From NCBI GenBank assembly GCA_001648575.1, contig LQXN01000057.1, positions 62,001-126,000 on the forward strand: a DNA stretch of 64,000 bases, in the 5' to 3' direction. The notes under the pieces were generated by a model that saw nothing but the letters and a program-made list of their open reading frames with translations, ran no database searches and had not been told where the DNA came from. Position numbers and translations under genes: made by a program. The stretch comes from Sutcliffiella horikoshii DSM 8719. GTDB taxonomy: Bacteria > Bacillota > Bacilli > Bacillales > Bacillaceae_I. This document shows, in pieces, positions 25,636 to 33,557 of this stretch (the first letter of the stretch is position 1; every line of letters begins with the position of its first letter).

Positions 25636-26745
25636 TCACCTCAATGCTACTTTCTCAAGCACACTGTTCAAAATACGGATGACCGTGCTTGCAGAGGATT
25701 TCATAGGATTGATTCGCAGACCATACTCTTTAAGCTCAGGCTGGCTTTCCAAAAAGCTCCCAGAAACACGATAGATCATCGGTATAAGTTCAAAACGAGA
25801 TTCCGCTCCGACAGGGTAAGTAGCTGCACCGAAGTCTGAAGCTACCTTAATCACTTCCTGAGCGACCGGCTGCTCAAGTTCCACAATGACATTTTTGGAT
25901 TGGGAATTGGTGATATACACCTCTTTGACATGGGGAACTTCCCCTGAAGCAATCCGTTCCCGCAACTCTTCCACCTGCTCGTTTTGAGTAGCGAGCATTA
26001 CCGGTGCAAAGACAAGGCTCCTTAACAGTTCATGTGCCTCAAACCCTTGAACCTGGCCTCCACCTGAGTAATTACGATGATGAATTTGTTCAATTGCTTC
26101 TTTTTTGCCCAAAAGAATACCTATCCCCTGTGGACCAAGTAGTTTAAAGCCGGAAAAAGTGGAATACTCCGCCCCATGCTGAACTCCTATTTTAGGCATT
26201 TTCATTGCACAGTAATTATCATCCACAACAATGGGAAGGTCTGGGCGTACTTCTTTTACAAGTCGGATAACTTCATCTAATCGATAAGAATCTGTTGGTT
26301 GCTGCCTTGCGTGCTGTACATAAAAGACTCTGGAATCGTTATCAGAATTCAAGTGCGCGCGCAACTTTTCCAAGTCATTGAAGTCCACTTGCTTTTGTTT
26401 TATTCCCATCATCCTGAATGTTTCCTTGGTTGTCATATAGACCGGTGCTGTATGAACGATGCAAGCATCACCAGGTTCCAACAGCTGGCTCAAGATAATC
26501 CGAATCGCTCCAGTCCCGCTCCCCCTGACCAAAGCACATGCCTCTGCATCAAATGTTTCTGCAAGGACCCTTTCCACGCGGGCTGTTACATATGGTCGGT
26601 TAAATACAGGGTGAAGACCGACATCCCCGGTTTGGAAAAATTCATTATTCTTAAATTCCCTCGTTATCTCGTCAATCAGGCGGAACTGAAGTTGTTGTGC
26701 TTCTTTCAAAGACAAATTCGGTAATATGGAACGTTCATATCTCAT
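25636..26745 (-). CDS. yhfS: YhfS homologue, PLP fold-type I aminotransferase-like enzyme
   Basis: 369 residues. The PLP Lys is probably in FSGFKLLGPQGIG (~197), Asp in VVDDNYCAMK (~177), and the substrate-end GSGTGAIRIIL helix is near 75. It matches the class V/Met-gamma-lyase-like YhfS family of the enterobacterial yhf operon. Substrate unknown. The start ATG overlaps the stop of the php gene by 4 nt, so translation is coupled. Confidence 0.85.
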   Translation of the reverse strand: MRYERSILPNLSLKEAQQLQFRLIDEITREFKNNEFFQTGDVGLHPVFNRPYVTARVERVLAETFDAEACALVRGSGTGAIRIILSQLLEPGDACIVHTAPVYMTTKETFRMMGIKQKQVDFNDLEKLRAHLNSDNDSRVFYVQHARQQPTDSYRLDEVIRLVKEVRPDLPIVVDDNYCAMKMPKIGVQHGAEYSTFSGFKLLGPQGIGILLGKKEAIEQIHHRNYSGGGQVQGFEAHELLRSLVFAPVMLATQNEQVEELRERIASGEVPHVKEVYITNSQSKNVIVELEQPVAQEVIKVASDFGAATYPVGAESRFELIPMIYRVSGSFLESQPELKEYGLRINPMKSSASTVIRILNSVLEKVALR

Positions 26746-27668
26746 AAGCTCGCCTCTTTTCGTATGCTGAATGCCTGCTGAGGATTTTTGGTGAGTAGTT
26801 TCTGAATTATTTTTTCATCCACCCCATATTCCTTAAGCCTTGGAATGAACCTGCGGAGCACTACGTCATAACCTTGACCTCCGTTTACCCGCATATGGGA
26901 GTTCCGTGTCAGATCACTCGATAGTAACAACTGGTTTTCATAGCCTTTTTCTAAAAATTTCATGAGTGACGTGAGGCGGTCTTCATCTGAACGGTAGTTT
27001 TCTTTGCCGATGGTGTCAAGCGCAACAAAAGCACCTGAAGCAAGTACCTCCAGAACGACTTCATCTTGTTGATTCAGGTCCTGGTGACCAATGATTACCT
27101 GATTCAGCGGGAGGCCTTCTTTTACAAACAGTTCGATCTGCTCCAAGGGCATCGTCCCAAGGGTGGTGTGCGTGGATAATGGAAGCTTCGTAACTTTTGC
27201 AGCTTCGATTGCCCCGTGGAAAAGCTCCAACTCAATCGGTTCAAACTTATTGAAACTGCTTCCGATTTCCCCAATAACACCGGGAAGTACATCCGTGCCG
27301 TCCATTCCATGCCTAATTTCATCGATCATCCATTGGCGAAAATCATCCCGCGTGTAGCTTGTCCGATCCTCCGGGATAAAAGGATCTTTATAACAACCAG
27401 TACTTGCTACAATCTGCAAGTCTAGCTCACGGCCTATTTGGAGAAGGGCAGGAATATTCCTGCCCATCCCATAATTGGTTACTTCAATAACGGCTTTTCC
27501 TCCGTGTGCTTTAAAGCTTCTAAGGTCTTCTGTTACAAGCCTTACATCTTGCAGGGCAGTATCCGGATCGCCTTTGATCCTGCTAAGATCAATACTTAGA
27601 TGCTCATGACAGGCACATACCCCCAACTCTTCCGGAGCAATCGGGCCAAAGATAGTTTGAATATACAT
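26742..27668 (-). CDS. php: Phosphotriesterase homology protein (Php)
   Basis: 308 residues of the amidohydrolase fold. Binuclear metal ligands are visible: His21 and His23 in CHEH, bridging Glu in GEIGSS (~132) as in E. coli Php in place of a carboxylated Lys, His in STHTT (~166), His in GHQD (~192) and Asp in SSDLTR (~247). Enzymes of this group are mostly lactonases. It lies between the transporter gene and yhfS, and probably opens a ring or cleaves an ester in the same pathway. GGAGACG lies before the ATG. Confidence 0.88.
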   Translation of the reverse strand: MYIQTIFGPIAPEELGVCACHEHLSIDLSRIKGDPDTALQDVRLVTEDLRSFKAHGGKAVIEVTNYGMGRNIPALLQIGRELDLQIVASTGCYKDPFIPEDRTSYTRDDFRQWMIDEIRHGMDGTDVLPGVIGEIGSSFNKFEPIELELFHGAIEAAKVTKLPLSTHTTLGTMPLEQIELFVKEGLPLNQVIIGHQDLNQQDEVVLEVLASGAFVALDTIGKENYRSDEDRLTSLMKFLEKGYENQLLLSSDLTRNSHMRVNGGQGYDVVLRRFIPRLKEYGVDEKIIQKLLTKNPQQAFSIRKEASL

Positions 27669-27693
27669 GTAGATCGTCTCCTTCTAATCAAGT

Positions 27694-28992
27694 TTATTGA
27701 GGCGGTGTGAAGAGACCGAGTAACACTAAAATGTTTCCGATGACACCTACTGCAATGGCACCAAGAGGACCAACCGCCATACGGACGATCGGGCGCCCAG
27801 CCGCTTCATTTAGTAAGTAAATCCCTGCAATAGCGAAGAACCCGAAACCAGGTACAATCGCATTTGCCGCGTTCGCTCCACCAATCAGCAATGCCACTTC
27901 AAGCACCCGTGTCATGGCAGTACGGATATTTTCACCAGAGGCACGCACTCCAGGGTAGCGATCCAAAAACTTAGCCAAGTACGTCAACAACCAAACTTCC
28001 GCAAAAATAATCAGCGCCCCGGCAACGGCCGCAACCAGTGGGTTAGGTGACAGGATCCCTGCCCCAAAGACGAACGTGAACCCTGCTGGACCATACACTC
28101 CTGTTGCAATGGCCGTACTTGCGATTAGCGGCACAAACCCGATTGCTTTTGCAAAAGAAGCAATCGCACCCTCGGAGATTTTCCCTTCTGATAATAGGTT
28201 AAGAGATATTGGGTCTCCTGCAACAATCAAATAATTGGCAGCTGCAGAAATGAGTCCACCACTGACCATTAAAATCCAGACATGCTTTTTAATTCGATTC
28301 ACACGGTCTACAAACAGACTCGCAAGTGTAGACAAGCTCGTATCATCCGATTTCTCCCGAATGGCAAACGTCATCAAGAAAATCATTCCAACCACAAGGG
28401 CAATCCCTTCAGGACTAAGGACAACAGGCGTGCCACCGATTGAAATTAACTGCTCTGTGTTTGTGAATACAATAATCTGACGCGCAATGGCAGCGACTAA
28501 AAAGGCGATGATACCTTTCTTTACGCCAAACTGCAAAGCAATCGCAATCGCCGGGAACACCATGAAAGAAACTACAACCGGCGCTCCTACCAGGTTGAAT
28601 CCGTCAACAAAATTCAATGGCAGTTTTTCAAACCCTGCCACCACAAATTGAAGACCAAAATAGACCCCGGCACCATAAAGTCCACCAATTAGACCCGCTA
28701 TGGCAGTCGACACCTTCCCCTTGTTCAACGAAAGACCAATGATATCCGTTCCAAGCAAAATACTATGGATCAACAAAATCCCGCCAGCAATGGAGATTGG
28801 AATCCCAAATCCGATTACAAGCCCAAAGCTCATCGCAAATGCAGTAACAGAAAGTTCTTTCCGCGACATGCGACCTTCCAAATTTTCCGGCACTACCGGC
28901 CTCAAACCATCATTAAAAACAGCAATCCCCATATTCGCCATGACGGCTCCTACTACCCCTAGTAAAATTAATATTCCTGCTTCTAATACCAT
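27694..28992 (-). CDS. yhfT: YhfT homologue, polytopic membrane transporter
   Basis: 432 residues with about eleven hydrophobic segments and many small-residue helices (MSFGLVIGFGIPISIAGG, IAGLIGGLYGAGVYFG). It matches the YhfT family in length and position directly after the DUF2620 gene. It is the only transporter of the operon and should import the substrate. Energy coupling is unknown. GGGGGAG lies 8 nt before the ATG. Confidence 0.82.
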   Translation of the reverse strand: MVLEAGILILLGVVGAVMANMGIAVFNDGLRPVVPENLEGRMSRKELSVTAFAMSFGLVIGFGIPISIAGGILLIHSILLGTDIIGLSLNKGKVSTAIAGLIGGLYGAGVYFGLQFVVAGFEKLPLNFVDGFNLVGAPVVVSFMVFPAIAIALQFGVKKGIIAFLVAAIARQIIVFTNTEQLISIGGTPVVLSPEGIALVVGMIFLMTFAIREKSDDTSLSTLASLFVDRVNRIKKHVWILMVSGGLISAAANYLIVAGDPISLNLLSEGKISEGAIASFAKAIGFVPLIASTAIATGVYGPAGFTFVFGAGILSPNPLVAAVAGALIIFAEVWLLTYLAKFLDRYPGVRASGENIRTAMTRVLEVALLIGGANAANAIVPGFGFFAIAGIYLLNEAAGRPIVRMAVGPLGAIAVGVIGNILVLLGLFTPPQ

Positions 28993-29016
28993 GAAAAACT
29001 CCCCCGTTTCTCCCTA

Positions 29017-29373
29017 CTATTTTAAAAGTTCAGCCAACAGCAATTCTACCGCTTTTTCCTTATGATCCCCTGTAAAGCCGAAAGCCGTCGCCCCTTTTTC
29101 CACGGCCTCCTGCACTTTCGCCTGCACAGGCGGTTTGCCTGGCATGGAGATGGTGGCACATTTGTTTTTCCCCAGAAGCGCAATGGCCATCGCAAGTGCA
29201 CCGCCTCCACCTGTATGGCAAGCACCAACATAATAGTCCGCCTGTCCATTCTTCAACATCATGGCAGCCTCTAAATCCGGCTTGACTTGTGTTTCAACCT
29301 TTCCGTTGCCATGCTCGATTACCAACTTTTCAATTTCACTTTTCTCCACTTGCCCGCCAATTACAATTTTCAT
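29017..29373 (-). CDS. yhfU: YhfU homologue, DUF2620 glycine-rich protein
   Basis: 118 residues, Rossmann-like alternation with the glycine-rich CHTGGGGALAMAIALLG loop (~52-68), typical of DUF2620. It is cytoplasmic, and its constant pairing with YhfT suggests a soluble partner of the transporter, somewhat like a PTS EIIB; this is inference. AGGAGGGG lies 8 nt before the ATG. 24 nt upstream of yhfT. Confidence 0.85.
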   Translation of the reverse strand: MKIVIGGQVEKSEIEKLVIEHGNGKVETQVKPDLEAAMMLKNGQADYYVGACHTGGGGALAMAIALLGKNKCATISMPGKPPVQAKVQEAVEKGATAFGFTGDHKEKAVELLLAELLK

Positions 29374-29397
29374 AGTAAACCCCTCCTGAATAGTAAA

Positions 29398-29742
29398 TTA
29401 ATTGTTTAATACACTTACAAAATGCATTTGTAAGAAGGCTTTTTCTTCTTGAGGCAAAGGCTCCCCTAGTTGCTGTTCTATCCATGCGATTCGATTATTG
29501 GCTTCATGGATATAAGGGGATTGTTGCACTTCGTCCATAATTATCTCGGGTGGTGCCGAAAGCTCTTCCCCTCTGTCCATCCTCGTCACCGCCATGGCCA
29601 AATGGGTGATGAGCATTTGGTATCTCTCTTCTTGCGCGGAACTCACATAAGCTTCCATTGTTTTTAAAGTGATTGACTGTGCACGTTCAGTAATTGTTTC
29701 TGTCGACACGAGGATATCAACCCGTTCTTTAAGCATGCTCAC
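29398..29742 (-). CDS. yhfY: YhfY homologue, single PRD-domain protein
   Basis: About 112-114 residues, one helical PTS-regulation domain (LITHLAMAVTRMDRGE with the His in the usual place, then RIAWIEQQLGEPLPQEE and a second conserved stretch). There is no DNA-binding part. PRD domains are targets of HPr/EIIB phosphorylation, so it may link the operon to PTS status. The start is either GTG 29742 or ATG 29736; neither has a strong Shine-Dalgarno site. A palindrome shared with the yhfZ promoter lies 30 nt upstream. Confidence 0.78.
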   Translation of the reverse strand: MSMLKERVDILVSTETITERAQSITLKTMEAYVSSAQEERYQMLITHLAMAVTRMDRGEELSAPPEIIMDEVQQSPYIHEANNRIAWIEQQLGEPLPQEEKAFLQMHFVSVLNN

Positions 29743-29771
29743 TTAATTTCACGACCCTTCTTTTGAAAATC

Positions 29772-29793
29772 AAAATACAAAAAATTGTATTTT
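29772..29793. promoter_or_regulatory. Candidate YhfZ operator 2 (before yhfY)
   Basis: Inverted repeat AAAATACAA (29772-29780), spacer AAAA, TTGTATTTT (29785-29793). The core ATACAA-N4-TTGTAT and the spacer length equal those of the larger palindrome at the yhfZ start. Confidence 0.7.
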
Positions 29794-29833
29794 AGAATTC
29801 TAGTAGTTTAAAAGCTTTTACTTCAAGCACACT

Positions 29834-29866
29834 GCGGGGTCTTCTTTCTCCAACTGAAGACTCCGC
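29834..29866. terminator. Hairpin between yhfZ and yhfY
   Basis: GCGGGGTCTTC (29834-29844) and GAAGACTCCGC (29856-29866) pair with one mismatch. The T-rich flank is on the plus-strand side, so as a minus-strand terminator it is weak; it may act as an attenuator that sets the ratio of regulator to operon mRNA. Confidence 0.5.
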
Positions 29867-29884
29867 CCTTTTCTTTCTTTGAAA

Positions 29885-30823
29885 TTAATACCGTGGTATA
29901 ACCTCATTTCTCTCCACTTGTTGCTGGACTTCTCTTACCTCTTCCATAGAAATGAGATTTAAAAGATATTCCAGTTTTCTATTACCTTTGTTCATCAAAC
30001 ATACAGCTTCGGTCATTTCCTCTTCCATTTGCAGAGCAGCAGAAGTAGTCAGAGGGCGGATGTTGATCTGATATTGATTCCTTTCATCTACATTCCAGAC
30101 TGTCGCATCGATTTTCCCTGCTTGGAGATTGGATAATAGATGCATATAGTTTAAAGAAATCAACTCGACGTCTTTCCCTTCTGTTTCTGCCAGTATCAAC
30201 GTCTTTTGGTCTGTGGATGACGGATCTACCCCTATCTTCATTCCATCCATGATTGATTCGGAAGCTTCATCGGCAAACATAAGGGCATGATTGGATACAT
30301 ATGATTGAGGACCAAAAGCCAGTCCAAATTCAAAGTTGTTATCTTCAGCCATATGCTGTCCGGCAGAGAACTTCGATACCAAAGCAAGATCATATCTTCC
30401 TTCACGGAGAGCCCCAATCCGCAGACTCGAACCTCTCATGAACGCAATGTTAAAGAAGATGTTCAATTTTTCGAAGGCAAAGGTCAGACCGGTCGCCATC
30501 CCTTCATACTTTCTCGAATAAGGCAAAGGCATAACAGCTGTTACCTGATTGACTCCCGCACATTTTAATAATTCATTCGTATCCTTATAACGGAGAAACG
30601 TTCCAAGATGTCCGCGTGACTCCAAGGAAATAGCCTCAAGCTTTACAAGTCTCTGTAGAGTTGTCTGAATGGTCCCACGACCAACCTCAAGCTCTTTAGA
30701 AAGATCCTCCACTCTCGGAATTCTTTCATTTACTTCCATAAAAAGAAGCTTTTCACTAAGCTTCTGCAGAATAATCCCGCTTTTCAAATACAAATTAACA
30801 TTCTTTTTCAATAGCTTCACCAT
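29885..30823 (-). CDS. yhfZ: YhfZ homologue, GntR-type HTH regulator with binding-protein-like domain
   Basis: 312 residues from the ATG at 30823. The N-terminal winged helix (RVEDLSKELEVGRGTIQTTLQRL, ~44-66) is followed by a C-terminal domain like periplasmic type II binding proteins (VTAVMPLPYSRKYEGMA, LAFGPQSYVSNHAL), the YhfZ arrangement. The C-terminal domain should sense a small ligand. The start was chosen by alignment in my memory with E. coli YhfZ (about 300 residues); a TTG at 30880 would add 19 residues translated from the operator. No Shine-Dalgarno site is visible because the palindrome covers the start. Confidence 0.82.
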   Translation of the reverse strand: MVKLLKKNVNLYLKSGIILQKLSEKLLFMEVNERIPRVEDLSKELEVGRGTIQTTLQRLVKLEAISLESRGHLGTFLRYKDTNELLKCAGVNQVTAVMPLPYSRKYEGMATGLTFAFEKLNIFFNIAFMRGSSLRIGALREGRYDLALVSKFSAGQHMAEDNNFEFGLAFGPQSYVSNHALMFADEASESIMDGMKIGVDPSSTDQKTLILAETEGKDVELISLNYMHLLSNLQAGKIDATVWNVDERNQYQINIRPLTTSAALQMEEEMTEAVCLMNKGNRKLEYLLNLISMEEVREVQQQVERNEVIPRY

Positions 30824-30856
30824 CACAATATACAATTTGTTGTATATTGTGATGGT
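30819..30856. promoter_or_regulatory. Perfect 17-bp palindrome over the yhfZ start (operator 1)
   Basis: ACCATCACAATATACAA (30819-30835) and its exact complement TTGTATATTGTGATGGT (30840-30856) with a TTTG spacer. The proposed yhfZ ATG (30823) lies inside the left arm. It fits an autoregulatory operator or an mRNA hairpin over the start. Confidence 0.8.
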
Positions 30857-30930
30857 AACATGTGGATAAGGGGGTTGCAAGCGTTTTCTTTTTTTTTGTG
30901 AAGGGGGAAGGATAAGCTTGGAGTGAATTG

Positions 30931-31386
30931 TTAAATCCCCACTATAATGATGATGCTCCCCTCTTCCATTTTATAATTCTTAATTTTCCCAATTGGTATC
31001 TTACGAACAATCTCCCAACTATTAAAATCCATTCTGATATGACCCTTCTTATACGTGAGGTGAGGCGGCTTATCGAAAATACGCTTATTAAGTATACTAA
31101 GGTTCAAGGGTTTGAGTTTTGCAATCTTAAAGATCAGCTCTCTACCTTCTATCTGAACGGGTTGGAGGGTTATGGAAAAGGAGAGGTCCTTCGTTGTCAC
31201 CTTTAAGTCCGCGTTAGCTTTCCCGGTGATATGGATCTCCCCCTCCTTTATTTCTAAAGTGACATCCTGGAGCCTGTCATTTCTTCTAAGAACTTCTTGA
31301 AGCATGTTTGCTGTAACCGGGACTGGAATACCCTTTCCTTCCTTGATATGATTGACTCCGCTCTTAATTTTATCTAGAAAATCCAT
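30931..31386 (-). CDS. Conserved hypothetical protein, 151 residues
   Basis: Soluble, alternating beta strands and basic (KEGEIHITGKANADLKVTT, SIILQPVQIEGRELIFKI). The pattern of short amphipathic strands resembles lipid-binding LmeA/DUF2993-like beta sheets, but there is no signal peptide and I do not recognise the family. AGGCG precedes the ATG at weak spacing. The gene stands alone between yhfZ and an acetyltransferase. Confidence 0.6.
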   Translation of the reverse strand: MDFLDKIKSGVNHIKEGKGIPVPVTANMLQEVLRRNDRLQDVTLEIKEGEIHITGKANADLKVTTKDLSFSITLQPVQIEGRELIFKIAKLKPLNLSILNKRIFDKPPHLTYKKGHIRMDFNSWEIVRKIPIGKIKNYKMEEGSIIIIVGI

Positions 31387-31494
31387 GGTGGGTTCGCCTG
31401 CTTTCTTGGAGTTTGGGTCGTTGCATTACTCATATGCTTCCATACCCCAATTCATACTAAAATCCCCCTCTAAGTGTGCTCTAGGTGTGGGACT

Positions 31495-31956
31495 TTAACT
31501 TAGCTTATATATAAATATCTCCTCATCAAACTCCTCATCCACTAATCCTGTATTTTCAAATCCATGTCGTTCGTAAAAAGCTTTTGCTCCTGGATTGTCT
31601 TTTGTAACGCTAAGGACAATTTCGCCAACTTCAAAGTGCTCGGAGATTAATTCAATCGTTAGTTGGAGAAAAGCAGCACCAAGGCCTCTTCCTTGTAAGT
31701 TAGCGTCAATCATAAATCGATCAAGCCAAATATAGCGTTCTACTTTATTCTCAGCACCAATCATGACAAAGCCAACCGCTATGCCGCCATCAAACAACCC
31801 ATAGCATTTCCAATCGTGTTTTCTGTCATATACAGATTCCAAGATGGAAATCTCATTTTTTTCGATGAATTTTTGTTGACTGTCCGCAACTTTAAGAGCG
31901 ATGATATCCCGCCAGTTTGAAGAGTCCACTGGGTGTATTGTTAATGAATGTTGCAT
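31495..31956 (-). CDS. GNAT family N-acetyltransferase
   Basis: 153 residues. The acetyl-CoA loop is NLQGRGLGAAFL (~92-103), preceded by the strand IWLDRFMID and followed by VTKDNPGAKAFYERHGFEN. The layout resembles diamine/spermidine acetyltransferases of the BltD/PaiA group; substrate not defined. It has AGGTAAAAC before the ATG, is monocistronic, and lies next to the first 52-bp repeat array. Confidence 0.85.
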   Translation of the reverse strand: MQHSLTIHPVDSSNWRDIIALKVADSQQKFIEKNEISILESVYDRKHDWKCYGLFDGGIAVGFVMIGAENKVERYIWLDRFMIDANLQGRGLGAAFLQLTIELISEHFEVGEIVLSVTKDNPGAKAFYERHGFENTGLVDEEFDEEIFIYKLS

Positions 31957-32015
31957 GTTTTACCTCCAATAACTATTATTCAGACTAGGTCATTTATGAT
32001 GACACTTTCTCATTT

Positions 32016-32311
32016 TTTCCCTCTCAGCATTGTCTTCATCCACCTTATGAAGACAGTGCCATGTCTTTCGTTTCCCTCTCAACATTGTCTTCATCCACCT
32101 TATGAAGACAGGACCATGCTTGTTTCCCTCTCAACATTGTCTTCATCCACCTTGTGAAGACAGTGCCTTGCTTGTTTCCCTCTCAGCATTGTCTTCATCC
32201 ACCTTGTGAAGACAGTACCATGCTTGTTTCCCTCTCAACATTGTCTTCATCCACCTTGTGAAGACAGTACCATGCTTGTTTCCCTCTCAGCATTGTCTTC
32301 ATCCACTCTAC
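32016..32311. repeat. 52-bp tandem repeat array, about 5.6 units, hairpin in each
   Basis: Units begin TTTCCCTCTCA(A/G)CATTG at 32016, 32071, 32123, 32175, 32227 and 32279; spacing is 55 then 52 four times. Each has TGTCTTCAT, a 7-nt CCACCTT loop and (A/G)TGAAGACA, a 8-9 bp hairpin. The units are nearly identical over the full 52 bases, so there are no CRISPR-like spacers. 52 is not a multiple of 3, so the frame is not kept. It lies immediately downstream of the NERD gene. Confidence 0.92.
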
Positions 32312-32341
32312 AATCGAAAAACACCCGATACAAGTACTAAT

Positions 32342-33256
32342 TCAAAACTCATAATGCCTCCATTGATGTTCTCCCTTACAATTCATGTGCCTCTTTAAAG
32401 TTCGCCCAATAGTGCGCTTGGGTAGTACTTTATCACACCACTCAAAAATGGTATTTGTGGTAATTATCATTTCAGGAAACAGCAACATAAGTTCTTTCAC
32501 ATTCCTCATTATGAGATCTTCTGATAATTCTTTCTCCCCACAACTTTTACAAATACATTTCGTACCTTTAACTGTAATCTCATAAGAACCACAATTCCTA
32601 CATATATTACCTTTTTTAAGATCATGATATTGATAGGAAGGAGGGATATATAAAGGTGGATCCTGAATATGAAGGGAAATTAATTGATTGGCTAATGTCT
32701 TGTGTTCATTAGTGATTTTTTGTGATGTGGATTGTACTTTTTGAAGGAATCTATTAATTTGCCCTGGCAAAAGGAAAGGCTTATTAATTGGTGTTTGGTA
32801 GAGGGTAAATTCAGGATTGATGAAAACAATCAATGCTTGAATAGTTAATTTGCAACCGAGATTATGGAGTAGCTGGCGTAGCAATGATTCACTTCTGTGT
32901 AATTGAATTAATGGGTTATTTACTTCTGAATTTGGAGGTACTTGCGTGTATAAGCGGTCTGAATCGTAGAAATAATCACCTTCAAAGTTCTTGACCTCAA
33001 ATAAGTAAACAGTATCGGGGAGAATAATTAGAGTGTCAATTTGAAAGATGTTTCTATTATTAGATAGTAGTAAATCGTTGAGGATTAGGCAATCGGATCT
33101 AATTGTTGCTGTCAAACTATCAAATTGCAGTTCTCCTTCATAGCCTTTTTGTAGGTTGAATAGATGCTTCCTTTCTTTTCCTGATAACTTTACACGTAAG
33201 TTTAAATATTGGTATATCTGCAATTCACGTGGCATGATTCGAGATTTATATAACAT
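32342..33256 (-). CDS. NERD-domain (PD-(D/E)XK nuclease-like) protein with zinc ribbon
   Basis: 304 residues. The NERD fold has all four expected residues: Glu42 in GYEGEL, Asp74 in QIDTLII, Glu87 and Lys89 in LFEVKNF. Near 208-230 there is a four-Cys zinc ribbon (CRNCGS, CKSCG), then a basic helical C-terminus. It is probably a DNA nuclease or DNA-associated enzyme. AAAGGAG lies 7 nt before the ATG at 33256; the longer frame to 33298 has no ribosome site. The gene is alone and both ends face 52-bp repeat arrays. Confidence 0.82.
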   Translation of the reverse strand: MLYKSRIMPRELQIYQYLNLRVKLSGKERKHLFNLQKGYEGELQFDSLTATIRSDCLILNDLLLSNNRNIFQIDTLIILPDTVYLFEVKNFEGDYFYDSDRLYTQVPPNSEVNNPLIQLHRSESLLRQLLHNLGCKLTIQALIVFINPEFTLYQTPINKPFLLPGQINRFLQKVQSTSQKITNEHKTLANQLISLHIQDPPLYIPPSYQYHDLKKGNICRNCGSYEITVKGTKCICKSCGEKELSEDLIMRNVKELMLLFPEMIITTNTIFEWCDKVLPKRTIGRTLKRHMNCKGEHQWRHYEF

Positions 33257-33385
33257 TGCACACTCCTTTCTGTATAAATATATCAGAACAGTTATCATTA
33301 GTGTGAATTTTTAATATATTTTTATTTTGAATTTAATATTATGAAGATATGATATGTCTAAATCAGACTCATGAAGGTAATTCTT

Positions 33386-33540
33386 TGCTCACTTTTTCAT
33401 TGAGATTGTCTTCATATCGCATTTAAAGACAATCCCATGCTAATTTCTTTATTAAGATTGTCTTCATCACACTCGTGAAGACAATCCCACTCACTTTTTC
33501 TTAACGAGATTGTCTTCAACTACCAAGAGTGCTTTCAATA
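33386..33540. repeat. 52-bp tandem repeat array, three units, upstream of NERD gene
   Basis: GATTGTCTTCA occurs at 33404, 33456 and 33508, exactly 52 bases apart, each (the last imperfect) followed by a loop and (T)GAAGACAATC. Pyrimidine-rich CACTTTTTC-type leaders separate the hairpins. The sequence differs from the 32016 array, but the period, the core TGTCTTCA...TGAAGACA and the layout are the same. Confidence 0.88.
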
Positions 33541-33557
33541 AAGACCAAACTATAACC

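Noticed and set aside
29834-29866. Strong terminator of yhfZ
   Set aside because: The hairpin is clear, but the T-rich side faces the wrong strand, so it is listed only as an attenuator-like hairpin.
32016-32311. Possible CRISPR array
   Set aside because: The whole 52-base unit is conserved, with no variable spacers; no cas gene is near. It is a tandem hairpin array.
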